NCBI RefSeq assembly: GCF_003688915.1
Contig: NZ_REFU01000001.1
Location: forward strand, 3,782,001-3,846,000
Reading direction: 5' to 3'
DNA from: Rhodococcus sp. SBT000017
GTDB taxonomy: Bacteria > Actinomycetota > Actinomycetes > Mycobacteriales > Mycobacteriaceae
DNA: 64,000 nt
A model generated the notes under the pieces. It was not told the DNA's origin, made no database searches, and saw nothing but the letters and a program-made list of their open reading frames with translations. Position 1 is the stretch's first letter. Every line of letters starts with the position of its first letter. Below, piece by piece: positions 54,801 through 62,765 of the stretch. The position numbers and the translations under genes were made by a program.

Positions 54801-56911
54801 CAGGCGTTGCCGACTCGACGCTCATCCCGACACTCAAGCGCAAGGAAGACGAGGCCGAGACGTTCCTCGCCGCACTCGCGCAGCTCTACGTCCACGGGCA
54901 TGCGCTGGAGTTGGCAACACTGTTCGAGTCCGGCCCGTACGCGGCAATCCCACGTACCGCGTACCTGCGCAAGGAGTTCTGGCTCAACTCGCAGGTCAGC
55001 TCGAGCGGCAACACGCGAGTGCCCGGCGCACGCGTCGCGCTGCCCGACGGCCGTCACGTCTGGGAAGTTCAGGCCTCGGCCGTCACCGGATTCGATGCGC
55101 TGGTCACGGCCGCTGCATCGCAGGTGTTCTCCGATGTGGCACTGGGTGTTTCGGCATCCCACGCCGACGTGCCGAAGGTGGGCACTGTCGTCACCACGCT
55201 GACTTCGCACCTCGGTGGCGCGTCGGTGCAGGTGCACGCGCACGAGGGCTCGGCGTTCACGTTGCTGCACGAGGCCGTCGTCACCTCGGGCGATGTGCGT
55301 CCGGAACCCGTTGTTGCTCTGGAAGAGCGCTCCTCTTCTCCCATGGAGGAACTGCCCGAGGTCGTCGAGACGTTCGGTGATCGCTGGGATCCCAACGGCA
55401 ATCAGAAGCTCGAGGACCGACTGGCCATCATCGTCGCGGAGTCCATGGGCTACTCACCGGAGGATCTTCCGCCCGAGGTTCCCCTGATCGAACTGGGCCT
55501 CGATTCGCTCAGCGCTGTCCGAATCAAGAATCGGGTGGAGTACGAATTCGATATCCCCACAGTGCAATTGCAGGCTGTCCGCGACGCGAATCTGCGTGAG
55601 GTGGAGAAGTACCTGCGCTACGCGATCGACAACCGCGACGAGGTGCAGGCGCTGGCCGACAAGCAGGCAGCCGAGAAGGCTGCCGAGCAGGCTGCAGTTG
55701 CGCCGGCTCCGGCCGTCGAAGCCGCTCCTGTCGAGCAGGCTCCTGAAGTCCCGGAACCTGTTGCTGCACCGGCTGTTCCTGCTGCAGCCGAGACCGACCT
55801 GGGCGGTAAGGAAGCGTTCGCCGAAGCGGCCGGATCCGATGTGCCCCCGCGTGACAACGCCGAGCGGATGACGTTCGCAACGTGGGCGGTCGTGACGAAG
55901 GAATCGGCCAAGGGCATCTTCAACACCCTGCCGATCCTCGATGACGAGACGGCCGAGAAGTTGGCCGCTCGTCTGACCGAACGGGCCGGTGGCGAGATCA
56001 CCTTCGACGACGTCCTGGACTCGGAGACCATCGAGCAGCTCGCCGACAAGGTACGCCCGCACCTCGAAGACGGCGAGATCGACGGTGTGGTTCGCAATCT
56101 GCGCGCCCGCCCCGAAGGTTCCACTGCCACACCGGTGTTCGCCTTCCACTCGGCCGGTAGCTCCACCGTCGCCTACGAACCGCTGCTGCGGAAGTTGCCG
56201 GCAGGTACGCCGATGTACGGACTCGAGCGCGTCGAAGGGCCCATCGCCACTCGCGCTGCGGAGTACGTGCCGCTGATCAAGGCGATCCAGCCCGAGGGGC
56301 CGTACGTCTTCGTCGGCTGGTCGCTCGGCGGCATCCTCGCCTACGAGGTGGCGCGTCAGATGGAAGAAGAGGGCATCGAGGTCGCCTACGTCGGTTTGCT
56401 CGACACCGTCATGCCCGGCACCGCGATTCCGGACACCAAGGACGAGGTCCGCAAGCGCTGGGAGCGGTACGCCGCATTCGCGAAGAAGACGTACAACGTC
56501 GACTACCCGATTCCGTACGACAAGTTGGTGGACTCGGACGACGAGGGACAGATCCGCATCATCACCGACTTGGTCAAGCTCAGCGGCGCGAAGATCCCCG
56601 GCGGAATCATCGAGCATCAGCGCACGTCGTGGCTCGACAACCGCGCGATCCAGACCGCCGAGCTCAAGGAGTACGGCGGGCACGTGACGCTGTACCTGGC
56701 CGACAAGTACCACGACGACGCGATCGCTCTCGAGCCCGCGTACGCCACCCGCGAAGAGCACGGTGGCTGGGGACCGGTGGTGAAGGACCTCGAGATCGTG
56801 TACGTCGGAGGCGACCACCTCGCCGTCGTGGACGAGCCGTACATTGGAAAAATTGCGGCCCATCTGTCGAAGACGCTCGAGAACATCGAGTCTGCAAGAA
56901 CCGGAGCGTAG
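51869..56911 (+). CDS. pks13: Polyketide synthase Pks13 (mycolate condensase)
   Basis: A 1680-residue type I polyketide synthase that condenses the meromycoloyl chain with a 2-carboxyacyl chain. Domains in order: ACP1 (Ser54 in FGLSSRDA), KS (Cys286 in DTACSSSL, His421 in EAHGTGT, His461 in NFGHLE), AT (Ser775 in GHSMGE), ACP2 (Ser1213 in GLDSLSA), an Ala/Pro/Glu-rich linker (about 1270-1310) and TE (Ser1485 in GWSLGG). All active residues are present. Corresponds to Rv3800c. Confidence 0.97.
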   Translation: MAELETDKIERVDGGDLTVAQLRDWLRNWVADATGQPASAISDDRPMEEFGLSSRDAVALSGEIEELVGVTLTATVVYQHPTIASLAKIIIEGEPDEPVGTVDDAFYTSGGHSGDAHDVAIVGLSSRFPGTGQTPEEMWSLLIEGRDGITDLPDGRWQEFTSDPVIAAAVAATVTKGGYLDDVKTFDAEFFAMSPNEVVNVDPQQRLALELTWEALEHAHIPASSIKGSQVGVFIGSSSNDYQLIAVSDPAVHPYALTGTSTAIVANRVSYFYDFRGPSIAVDTACSSSLVAVHQAVRSLRTGESDLAVAGGVNMLLAPPITVGFGQTGVLAPDGRIKAFSSDANGMIRSEGGGLVVLKRLEDAERDGDQVLAVIAGSAINQDGRSNGLLAPNPDAQADALRFAYRDAGINPSGVDYIEAHGTGTILGDPIEADALGRVVGRGRDADKPALLGSAKTNFGHLESAAGAAGLIKVVLAMQQNKLPASLNYVGPNPYIDFDKAHLKVIPEATDWPRYTGKAVAGVSGFGFGGTNAHVVVREYVPGETDGAFDPSAVDPEAVLIEGVTDVSGAELPIVAEPEPAVSEVETASSDAETGSKTVILAVSAALPSRRKRAAGELADWLETEEGSTTPLVDVGRTLARRNHGRSRAVVLASTTAEAIAGLRAIAAGKPGPGVFSADSPASNGAVWVFSGFGSQHRKMASRLYRTNAEFAAEVDKVDELLVDEAGYSIREIILDDSQTYEFENSQVGIFVIQIALAATLRAHGAEPSAVIGHSMGEVAAAYVAGGLNLEDAVRIIYARSRLLAEGQEGLGAASQGAMALVEYTPDEVKTLTDQFPNVEPCVYAAPTHTTVGGPRAEVEALVDMAEAAGKMARLLDVKGAGHTAAVDVLLGELAAELAGIEPGKLTAGVYSSVDREAHYRVGHAAIHGVDYWTKGMRHPVWFTQAVNVAVGDGHTTFIELAPNPVALMSVAATAWAAGVADSTLIPTLKRKEDEAETFLAALAQLYVHGHALELATLFESGPYAAIPRTAYLRKEFWLNSQVSSSGNTRVPGARVALPDGRHVWEVQASAVTGFDALVTAAASQVFSDVALGVSASHADVPKVGTVVTTLTSHLGGASVQVHAHEGSAFTLLHEAVVTSGDVRPEPVVALEERSSSPMEELPEVVETFGDRWDPNGNQKLEDRLAIIVAESMGYSPEDLPPEVPLIELGLDSLSAVRIKNRVEYEFDIPTVQLQAVRDANLREVEKYLRYAIDNRDEVQALADKQAAEKAAEQAAVAPAPAVEAAPVEQAPEVPEPVAAPAVPAAAETDLGGKEAFAEAAGSDVPPRDNAERMTFATWAVVTKESAKGIFNTLPILDDETAEKLAARLTERAGGEITFDDVLDSETIEQLADKVRPHLEDGEIDGVVRNLRARPEGSTATPVFAFHSAGSSTVAYEPLLRKLPAGTPMYGLERVEGPIATRAAEYVPLIKAIQPEGPYVFVGWSLGGILAYEVARQMEEEGIEVAYVGLLDTVMPGTAIPDTKDEVRKRWERYAAFAKKTYNVDYPIPYDKLVDSDDEGQIRIITDLVKLSGAKIPGGIIEHQRTSWLDNRAIQTAELKEYGGHVTLYLADKYHDDAIALEPAYATREEHGGWGPVVKDLEIVYVGGDHLAVVDEPYIGKIAAHLSKTLENIESARTGA

Positions 56912-56914
56912 ATC

Positions 56915-58459
56915 TTGAGTGGCACCACTGCGGAGAAGCTGGCCGAACTACGAGCGAGGCTCGTCCTGGCCGAGGAACCGGCCGGCGAGATCGGGGTAGC
57001 GAAGCGCGCGAAGAAGGGCATCCCCAGTGCCCGCGATCGCGTCAAGTCGTTGCTCGATCCCGGTAGCTTCGTCGAGATCGGCGCACTGGTGAAGGCCCCG
57101 AACGACCCGGCCGCTCTCTACAGCGACGGCGTCGTCACCGGCCACGGAACCGTCGACGGTCGTCCGATCGCGGTGTTCTCGCACGATCAGACAGTGTTCG
57201 GCGGAACCGTCGGCGAGATGTTCGGCCGCAAGGTCGCCGGAATCATGGACTTCGCGATCAAGATGGGCTGCCCGGTCGTCGGCATCAACGACTCCGGTGG
57301 AGCTCGTGTGCAGGATGCGGTGACCTCCCTGGCCTGGTACGCCGAGCTGGGTCGACGCCACGAGGCGTTGTCCGGTCTGTGCCCGCAGATCTCCCTGATC
57401 CTCGGAAAGTGCGCCGGTGGTGCGGTGTATGCGCCGATCAACACCGACATCGTGGTCGCCACCGAAGAGGCGTACATGTTCGTCACCGGCCCGGACGTCA
57501 TCAAATCCGTCACCGGTGAGGACGTCAGCCTCGACGAACTGGGTAGTGCGCGGGTCCAGGCCATCAACGGCAACGTGCACCACGTGGCTGCCGACGAGAA
57601 GGCCGCTTTCGAGTGGATCCGGAACTACCTGAGCTACATGCCGTCGAGCTGCCAGGAAGAGTCGCCGGTGATCAATCCGGGGCTCGAGCCCGAGATCACC
57701 GAATCCGATCGCAAGCTCGACTCGTTCATGCCCGACGCCGACAACGCCGGTTACGACATGCACGACATCATCCTGCGCATCTTCGACGACGGTGAATTCC
57801 ACGAGCTCTCGGGTCAGACTGCACCGAACGTGATCACCGGATTTGCCCGTGTCGACGGTCGACCGGTGGGAATCGTCGGCAATCAGCCGATGCACCTGTC
57901 CGGGGCGCTCGACGCCAAGGCAGCGGACAAATGCGCCCGGTTCATCCGCCTCAGCGACGCGTACAACATCCCGATCATCTTTCTCGTCGACACACCCGGG
58001 TTCCTGCCCGGCGTCGATCAGGAGACCCTCGGTGTCATCCACCGCGGTGGCCGCTTCATCTTCTCGTTCGTCGAAGCGACGGTGCCGAAACTGACCGTGG
58101 TGATTCGTAAGTCGTACGGCGGTGGATATGCGGTGATGGGCTCGAAGCAGCTCGGATCCGACATCAACCTCGCCTGGCCGACGGCCCGCATCGCCGTCAT
58201 GGGTGCCGAGGGCGCCATCAACATCATGAGTCGCAAGCAGCTTGCCGAGGCCGGAGAGAACGCACCCGCCCTGCGCAAGCAATTGATCAACTTCTACAAC
58301 GAGCACGTGGCTACGCCGTGGATCGCGGCCGAGCGTGGCTACATCGACGCCGTCATCGAGCCGTCGAGCACGCGCCTCGAAATCCGTAAGGCCCTGCACA
58401 TCCTCAGGGACAAAGAAGTGATCAAGAGTCCACGGAAGCACTCGCTGCTCCCGATTTAG
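56915..58459 (+). CDS. accD4: Acyl-CoA carboxylase beta chain AccD4
   Basis: A 514-residue carboxyltransferase subunit that makes the carboxyacyl-CoA extender used by Pks13, with AccA3, AccD5 and AccE5 as partners in mycobacteria. Motifs: [47 protein letters not shown] [27 protein letters not shown] and [12 protein letters not shown]. Probable TTG start 3 bp after pks13, coupled by translation. The 3' end overlaps the convergent tetR by 38 bp. Corresponds to Rv3799c. Confidence 0.96.
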   Translation: MSGTTAEKLAELRARLVLAEEPAGEIGVAKRAKKGIPSARDRVKSLLDPGSFVEIGALVKAPNDPAALYSDGVVTGHGTVDGRPIAVFSHDQTVFGGTVGEMFGRKVAGIMDFAIKMGCPVVGINDSGGARVQDAVTSLAWYAELGRRHEALSGLCPQISLILGKCAGGAVYAPINTDIVVATEEAYMFVTGPDVIKSVTGEDVSLDELGSARVQAINGNVHHVAADEKAAFEWIRNYLSYMPSSCQEESPVINPGLEPEITESDRKLDSFMPDADNAGYDMHDIILRIFDDGEFHELSGQTAPNVITGFARVDGRPVGIVGNQPMHLSGALDAKAADKCARFIRLSDAYNIPIIFLVDTPGFLPGVDQETLGVIHRGGRFIFSFVEATVPKLTVVIRKSYGGGYAVMGSKQLGSDINLAWPTARIAVMGAEGAINIMSRKQLAEAGENAPALRKQLINFYNEHVATPWIAAERGYIDAVIEPSSTRLEIRKALHILRDKEVIKSPRKHSLLPI

Positions 58460-59051
58460 TGAGGTCGACCGACTTCAGATTCAGTATCGCCGCTGCGTTT
58501 CGAAGGCCCGCGTCGAGCACCGCGTCGGACAGTGACGTGTCGGTCAGTGACCGGGCGACCTGGACCGTTCCAGCCATCAGTGCGAGTGCGCTGAGGGCAT
58601 CCACGCGTTGTGTCGGGGTCCCGGATGCGGCCGCGGCCGCATCTGCCAAGTCGTCGATGACCGCGATGAGTGCGGTGCTGTAGGCATCCCGCGTCGTATC
58701 CGAGCCGCGGGCGATCTCGTCGAGAAGCGCCGCTGAGACGCAGCCCTGCGCCGGGTCGTCCCGGTGGAGCGCCGAGAGATAGTTGCGGAGAAATGCCGCT
58801 ACACCCTCCGGCCCAGTAGGCAGTGCGTTGAGCTCGCTGCGCTGGGATTCCAGCTCGTTCTTCACGACTTCGACCACAAGATCGTCCTTGGAGTCGAAGT
58901 GGGCGTAGAACGCACCCGTGGTCAGGCCTGCATCGCCCATCAGCGATGCGACGCCCGAGCCGTCGATCCCTGACACCTTCAGTCGCTTCCCTGCCGACTC
59001 CAGGATTCTGCGACGAGTCACTGCCTTGTGCTCTCGACCGTAACGCGTCAT
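58422..59051 (-). CDS. TetR/AcrR-family regulator
   Basis: A 209-residue regulator. The N-terminal HTH ([40 protein letters not shown]) and the following helix [13 protein letters not shown] are typical. ATG 59051 (MTRYGREHK) is chosen; an ATG three codons upstream is also possible. It is divergent from the hydrolase-SDR-FadD operon, the probable target. The ligand is unknown. The 3' end lies inside accD4 on the opposite strand. Confidence 0.93.
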   Translation of the reverse strand: MTRYGREHKAVTRRRILESAGKRLKVSGIDGSGVASLMGDAGLTTGAFYAHFDSKDDLVVEVVKNELESQRSELNALPTGPEGVAAFLRNYLSALHRDDPAQGCVSAALLDEIARGSDTTRDAYSTALIAVIDDLADAAAAASGTPTQRVDALSALALMAGTVQVARSLTDTSLSDAVLDAGLRNAAAILNLKSVDLTKSGAASASVDS

Positions 59052-59204
59052 CTCGCCCATTCCCTTCCGGCCCGACGCACCTCGGACATCTCGAATCCTC
59101 GACGGCCAGTGTAGGTGCCATACAGCTTTCGTCGGTTGCGCCGATTCGACCTCATTGAATTATGATCATGATACTATCGCTCTGAAGTTCATCCGAGACT
59201 CCGC

Positions 59205-59237
59205 CGTCACGATGGGGTCGAGGCCGCCATCGTGACG
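59205..59237. promoter_or_regulatory. Inverted repeat in the tetR/hydrolase promoter region
   Basis: CGTCACGATGG and CCATCGTGACG are perfect 11-bp inverted copies separated by 11 bp (22-bp centre spacing), 34 bp upstream of the hydrolase ATG. A palindromic ATGATCAT lies at 59162-59169. Both are candidate sites for the neighbouring TetR protein. It could also be a 5' UTR hairpin. Confidence 0.5.
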
Positions 59238-59270
59238 CTGCTGCGCCACGTACTCGATGAGGAGAGTGGT

Positions 59271-60170
59271 ATGTCCGAGAAGAGCAACCAGAACGGCCAG
59301 GGGGTGCCGAGTTCCACGGCCCCGACCGTCATGGCCTACCGAGACGCGCCGACTCGTACGGTCGACGTCGGAGACGTCACCTACGCCTACCGTGAGCTGG
59401 GGCCGAAGGGCGGCATTCCCGTCGTGTTCCTCGTCCACCTCGCGGCGAACCTCGACAACTGGGATCCACGGATCGTCGACGCCGTCGCTGCACACCGCCA
59501 CGTCATTGCGTTCGACAATCGCGGCCTTGGTGCGACGACCGGAAGTGTGCCGACCGACGTCGAGGCCATGACCCGCGATGCAGTGGCCTTCATCCGCGCT
59601 CTTGGATACCAACGAGTCGACCTTTTCGGCTTCTCGCTCGGCGGGATGGTGGCGCAGGAGCTGGTTGTCCGGCATCCCGAGCTGGTGCGCAAGCTCGTCC
59701 TCACCGGCACGGGTCCGAAGGGTGCCAGCATGGATGCGGTCTCGAGGGTCACCTTCTACGACATCTTCCGAGGTGCCATCACCCGTTCGGATCCCAAGGA
59801 GTTCCTGTTCTTCGGTCGCGACGCACAGGGCCGGGGCGCAGCGCGGGAATTCATGCGTCGACTCGAGGAGCGCTCCGACCGCGACAAGGCGGTGTCCCTG
59901 CCCGCGATTCTTCGTCAGCTCAAGGCGATCAAGGCGTGGGGACGATCTGCGCCTCACGATCTCTCGACGGTGAGACAACCGACGTTGATTGCCAACGGCG
60001 ACAACGACCGAATGGTGGATTCGGCTCTCTCGGGCGAGCTGCAACGTCGGATCGACGGATCGGAGCTCATCATCTATCCGAACTCGGGACACGGAGGCAT
60101 CTTCCAATACCACGAGAAATTTGCCCCCGCGCTTGTCGGCTTCCTTGCGGATTCCGGAGAAGAGCTGTGA
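59271..60170 (+). CDS. Alpha/beta hydrolase
   Basis: A 299-residue alpha/beta hydrolase. Nucleophile elbow LFGFSLGGMVAQELV, an oxyanion region FLVHLAANLDNWDPRIV, acid-region LIANGDNDRMV, and His in PNSGHGGIFQYHEKF. ATG 59271 follows a GAGAG site; a GTG 13 codons upstream is possible. The substrate is unknown. Overlaps the SDR gene by 4 nt (GTGA) in an operon divergent from tetR. Confidence 0.93.
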   Translation: MSEKSNQNGQGVPSSTAPTVMAYRDAPTRTVDVGDVTYAYRELGPKGGIPVVFLVHLAANLDNWDPRIVDAVAAHRHVIAFDNRGLGATTGSVPTDVEAMTRDAVAFIRALGYQRVDLFGFSLGGMVAQELVVRHPELVRKLVLTGTGPKGASMDAVSRVTFYDIFRGAITRSDPKEFLFFGRDAQGRGAAREFMRRLEERSDRDKAVSLPAILRQLKAIKAWGRSAPHDLSTVRQPTLIANGDNDRMVDSALSGELQRRIDGSELIIYPNSGHGGIFQYHEKFAPALVGFLADSGEEL

Positions 60171-61096
60171 GCGCACGGGGTCGAAAGATGCTGTGGCGGA
60201 AAGAGAGCTACGCACTGGACGGCAAGGTGGTCTTCCTCACTGGGGCAGGCCGAGGTCTCGGCGCGGCGACCGCCGATGCCCTGGCTCGTCGGGGTGCGCG
60301 AGTTGTGATTGCCGACCGTGACCTCGAAGGAGCCCGGCGCACAGCATCATCGCTGCCCGACGGTCTCGGTGCCGCGGTGCAGTGCGACGTGACCGACTCC
60401 GCATCGGTCACGGCAGCGGCTGCGAACGCACGACAGCAGTTCGGACGCATCGACGTCCTGATCGCCAATGCGGGCATCTTCGGCGGGGCTGCCACGGTGC
60501 GTTCGCTGCGTCCCGGTCAGGCCGAGTCCGTCATGTCCGTCAATGTCGACGGGGTGATGAACTCGGTCGCGGCGACGATCGAGGACATCATCGACTCGAA
60601 GGGCCAGATCGTTCTGATCAGCTCGGTCTTCGCCTACATCAACGGAGCCGGGGCGATCCCGTACGCCATGAGTAAGGCGGCCATCGAGCAGCTCGGTCGA
60701 GGACTCAGTGTGGAGCTGGCCATGCACGGCGCCTCGGCGATGACGGCCTACTTTTCGCTCATCGACACCGACATGGTGCGCGACGGCGTCGATTCGGACC
60801 CGCACATGATGGCTCTGCTGGAGGCCAGTCCGAAGTTCCTGCTCAAGCACATCAAGCCCGAGCAGGCTGCGGCAGCACTCGTGGACGGAATCGTGGCACG
60901 ACAGCGAGCGATGACGGTTCCTGCGCGTTGGCTGCCGGTGTCGTTGATGCGCGGCATCGCGGCACCGGTGCTCGATCGCAAGCACATCGGCGACCGGACG
61001 GTGCACCATGCGCTGGGCGACATGGAGAAGCGTCAGCTGGCGGAGATCGGGCCCTCGACGGTCGCGCGCGCGCTCTTGTTCACGCCCGGCCAGTGA
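60167..61096 (+). CDS. Short-chain dehydrogenase/reductase
   Basis: A 309-residue classical SDR. The NAD(P)-binding TGAGRGLGAATADAL and IANAGIF motifs are present. In the active site, Ser is in LISSVFAYINGAG and the YAMSKAAIEQ motif gives Tyr-x-x-x-Lys. An extended C-terminal region of about 80 residues has HIKPEQAAAALVDGI, common in fatty-acid or steroid-type SDRs. Middle gene of a three-gene operon with a hydrolase and a CoA ligase. The substrate is unknown. Confidence 0.93.
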   Translation: MSARGRKMLWRKESYALDGKVVFLTGAGRGLGAATADALARRGARVVIADRDLEGARRTASSLPDGLGAAVQCDVTDSASVTAAAANARQQFGRIDVLIANAGIFGGAATVRSLRPGQAESVMSVNVDGVMNSVAATIEDIIDSKGQIVLISSVFAYINGAGAIPYAMSKAAIEQLGRGLSVELAMHGASAMTAYFSLIDTDMVRDGVDSDPHMMALLEASPKFLLKHIKPEQAAAALVDGIVARQRAMTVPARWLPVSLMRGIAAPVLDRKHIGDRTVHHALGDMEKRQLAEIGPSTVARALLFTPGQ

Positions 61097-61127
61097 ACCG
61101 ACAAGCCATGACTGCAAGGAGCTCTCG

Positions 61128-62714
61128 ATGAACGCCGATCCGTCGTACGAACTGTCGTTCGAGCCGCTGCTTCCGCAGCTGCTTCTCGAGCGGGCACTCG
61201 CCTCCCATGCGGGCCGGGTCGCCGTGATAGACGGAGACTCCCGGTTCACCTACGCCGAGTTCGCCGCCCGCTGTCGAGATTTGGCAGCGGCTTTGGCGGG
61301 CCCGGTGACTCCGGTGGCCGTCCTGTGCCCCAACACGCACGAGACGCTGGAGGCGCACTTCGGAGTACCGATGTCAGGACGAGCCCTTGTCACCATCAAC
61401 ACCAGGCTCACCGGCACCGAGATCGCCTATATCCTCGAGCATTCCGAAGCCTCGACGCTGATCGCTCACAACGACTTTCGCGACGCAGTGACAGCCGCAA
61501 CGGCGGACATCCCCGCTGACGTGGAGATCGTGTGGGTCGGCAGCGAGGACTACGAGCGTTTCATCGGGGAAGGTCACCGGAACCCCCTGCCCACGCTCAC
61601 CGACGAGCGTGCGCTGTTGTCCATCAGTTACACCTCTGGCACCACCGGACGACCCAAGGGAGTGATGTACCACAACCGTGGTGCCTATCTTCAGGCGCTG
61701 TCGATGGTGGGCCACTTCGGTCTGAGCCCCGCCACGAAGTACCTGTGGACTTTGCCGATGTTCCATTGCAACGGGTGGACTTTTCCGTGGGCGGTGACGG
61801 CGGCCGGCGGCACACACGTGTGTCTGAGCAAGGTCGATGCCGACGAGGCGTGGCGGCTGATCGACGAAGAGGGCGTGACGCACCTCTGCGGTGCGCCCAC
61901 AGTGCTGTCGATGCTGGCGTACGCGAAGGCTTCGGACGACATCGCTGCCCGGCGCGCGGATCAGCCGTTGATCCGTATCGGCACGGGCGGCGCGCCGCCG
62001 AGCCCGACACTTCTCGAGCGCATGCGGAGACTCGGTTTCGATGTGACCCACTTCTACGGTCTGACCGAGACCTACGGACCGGGGATGATCTGCGACTGGC
62101 CGCCGGAATGGGACGTGCTCGATTCGGCGGAGCAAGCCCGCCTTCGCGCGCGGCAGGGGGTTCCTACCATGATCTCGACGCGGGCTCGGGTCATCACGGC
62201 GGACGGCGACGCTCCGGCGGACGGTTGGACGGTCGGTGAGATCGCGTTCCGCGGTAACGGCGTGATGCTCGGCTACTTCAAGGACCCGGAGGGCACGTCG
62301 GCCGCGGCCCCAGACGGCTGGTTCCGCAGCGGTGACCTAGGAGTCATGCATGCTGACGGCTTCATCGAGCTTCGTGACCGCAGCAAGGACGTCATCATCT
62401 CGGGAGGAGAGAACATCTCCTCGGTCGAGGTGGAGCAGGCCATTGCCGCGCACCCCGCTGTCCTCGAAGTGGCAGTCATCGGCGTTCCCGACGCGCGGTG
62501 GGGCGAAGTTCCCGCGGCGTATGTCACCCTGCACGAGGGGAGCATCGCGACGGCGGAAGAGGTGATCGCGCACGTCCGATACCGCCTGGCGGGGTTCAAG
62601 ACGCCCAAGCAGGTCTACTTCGGACAACTGCCCCATACGTCGACCGGCAAGATCCAGAAGTTCGCCCTGCGCGAGCGCGCGTGGGCCGAGGAGTCCTCGC
62701 GGATCAGGTCTTGA
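61128..62714 (+). CDS. AMP-binding acyl-CoA synthetase
   Basis: A 528-residue fatty-acyl/aryl-CoA ligase. The AMP-binding signature is YTSGTTGRPKGVMYHNRG, with THFYGLTETYGPG, FRSGDLGVMHADGFIELRDR and catalytic Lys in TSTGKIQKFAL. ATG 61128 has an AAGGAG at 61115-61120. With the upstream hydrolase and SDR it forms a possible short degradative or tailoring pathway, controlled by the divergent TetR. Confidence 0.94.
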   Translation: MNADPSYELSFEPLLPQLLLERALASHAGRVAVIDGDSRFTYAEFAARCRDLAAALAGPVTPVAVLCPNTHETLEAHFGVPMSGRALVTINTRLTGTEIAYILEHSEASTLIAHNDFRDAVTAATADIPADVEIVWVGSEDYERFIGEGHRNPLPTLTDERALLSISYTSGTTGRPKGVMYHNRGAYLQALSMVGHFGLSPATKYLWTLPMFHCNGWTFPWAVTAAGGTHVCLSKVDADEAWRLIDEEGVTHLCGAPTVLSMLAYAKASDDIAARRADQPLIRIGTGGAPPSPTLLERMRRLGFDVTHFYGLTETYGPGMICDWPPEWDVLDSAEQARLRARQGVPTMISTRARVITADGDAPADGWTVGEIAFRGNGVMLGYFKDPEGTSAAAPDGWFRSGDLGVMHADGFIELRDRSKDVIISGGENISSVEVEQAIAAHPAVLEVAVIGVPDARWGEVPAAYVTLHEGSIATAEEVIAHVRYRLAGFKTPKQVYFGQLPHTSTGKIQKFALRERAWAEESSRIRS

Positions 62715-62732
62715 GCGAGTAACTGTCCGACA

Positions 62733-62760
62733 GCCGGCCCCACGATCGCGTGGGGCCGGC
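62733..62760. terminator. Bidirectional hairpin terminator
   Basis: GCCGGCCCCACG and CGTGGGGCCGGC form a perfect 12-bp stem around ATCG, between the convergent acyl-CoA synthetase and emb genes. Confidence 0.88.
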
Positions 62761-62765
62761 CGAAG

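Noticed and set aside
51878..55270. 1130-codon minus-strand frame inside pks13
   Set aside because: It is antisense to a complete pks13 with all catalytic motifs and has no recognisable domains; high-GC shadow.
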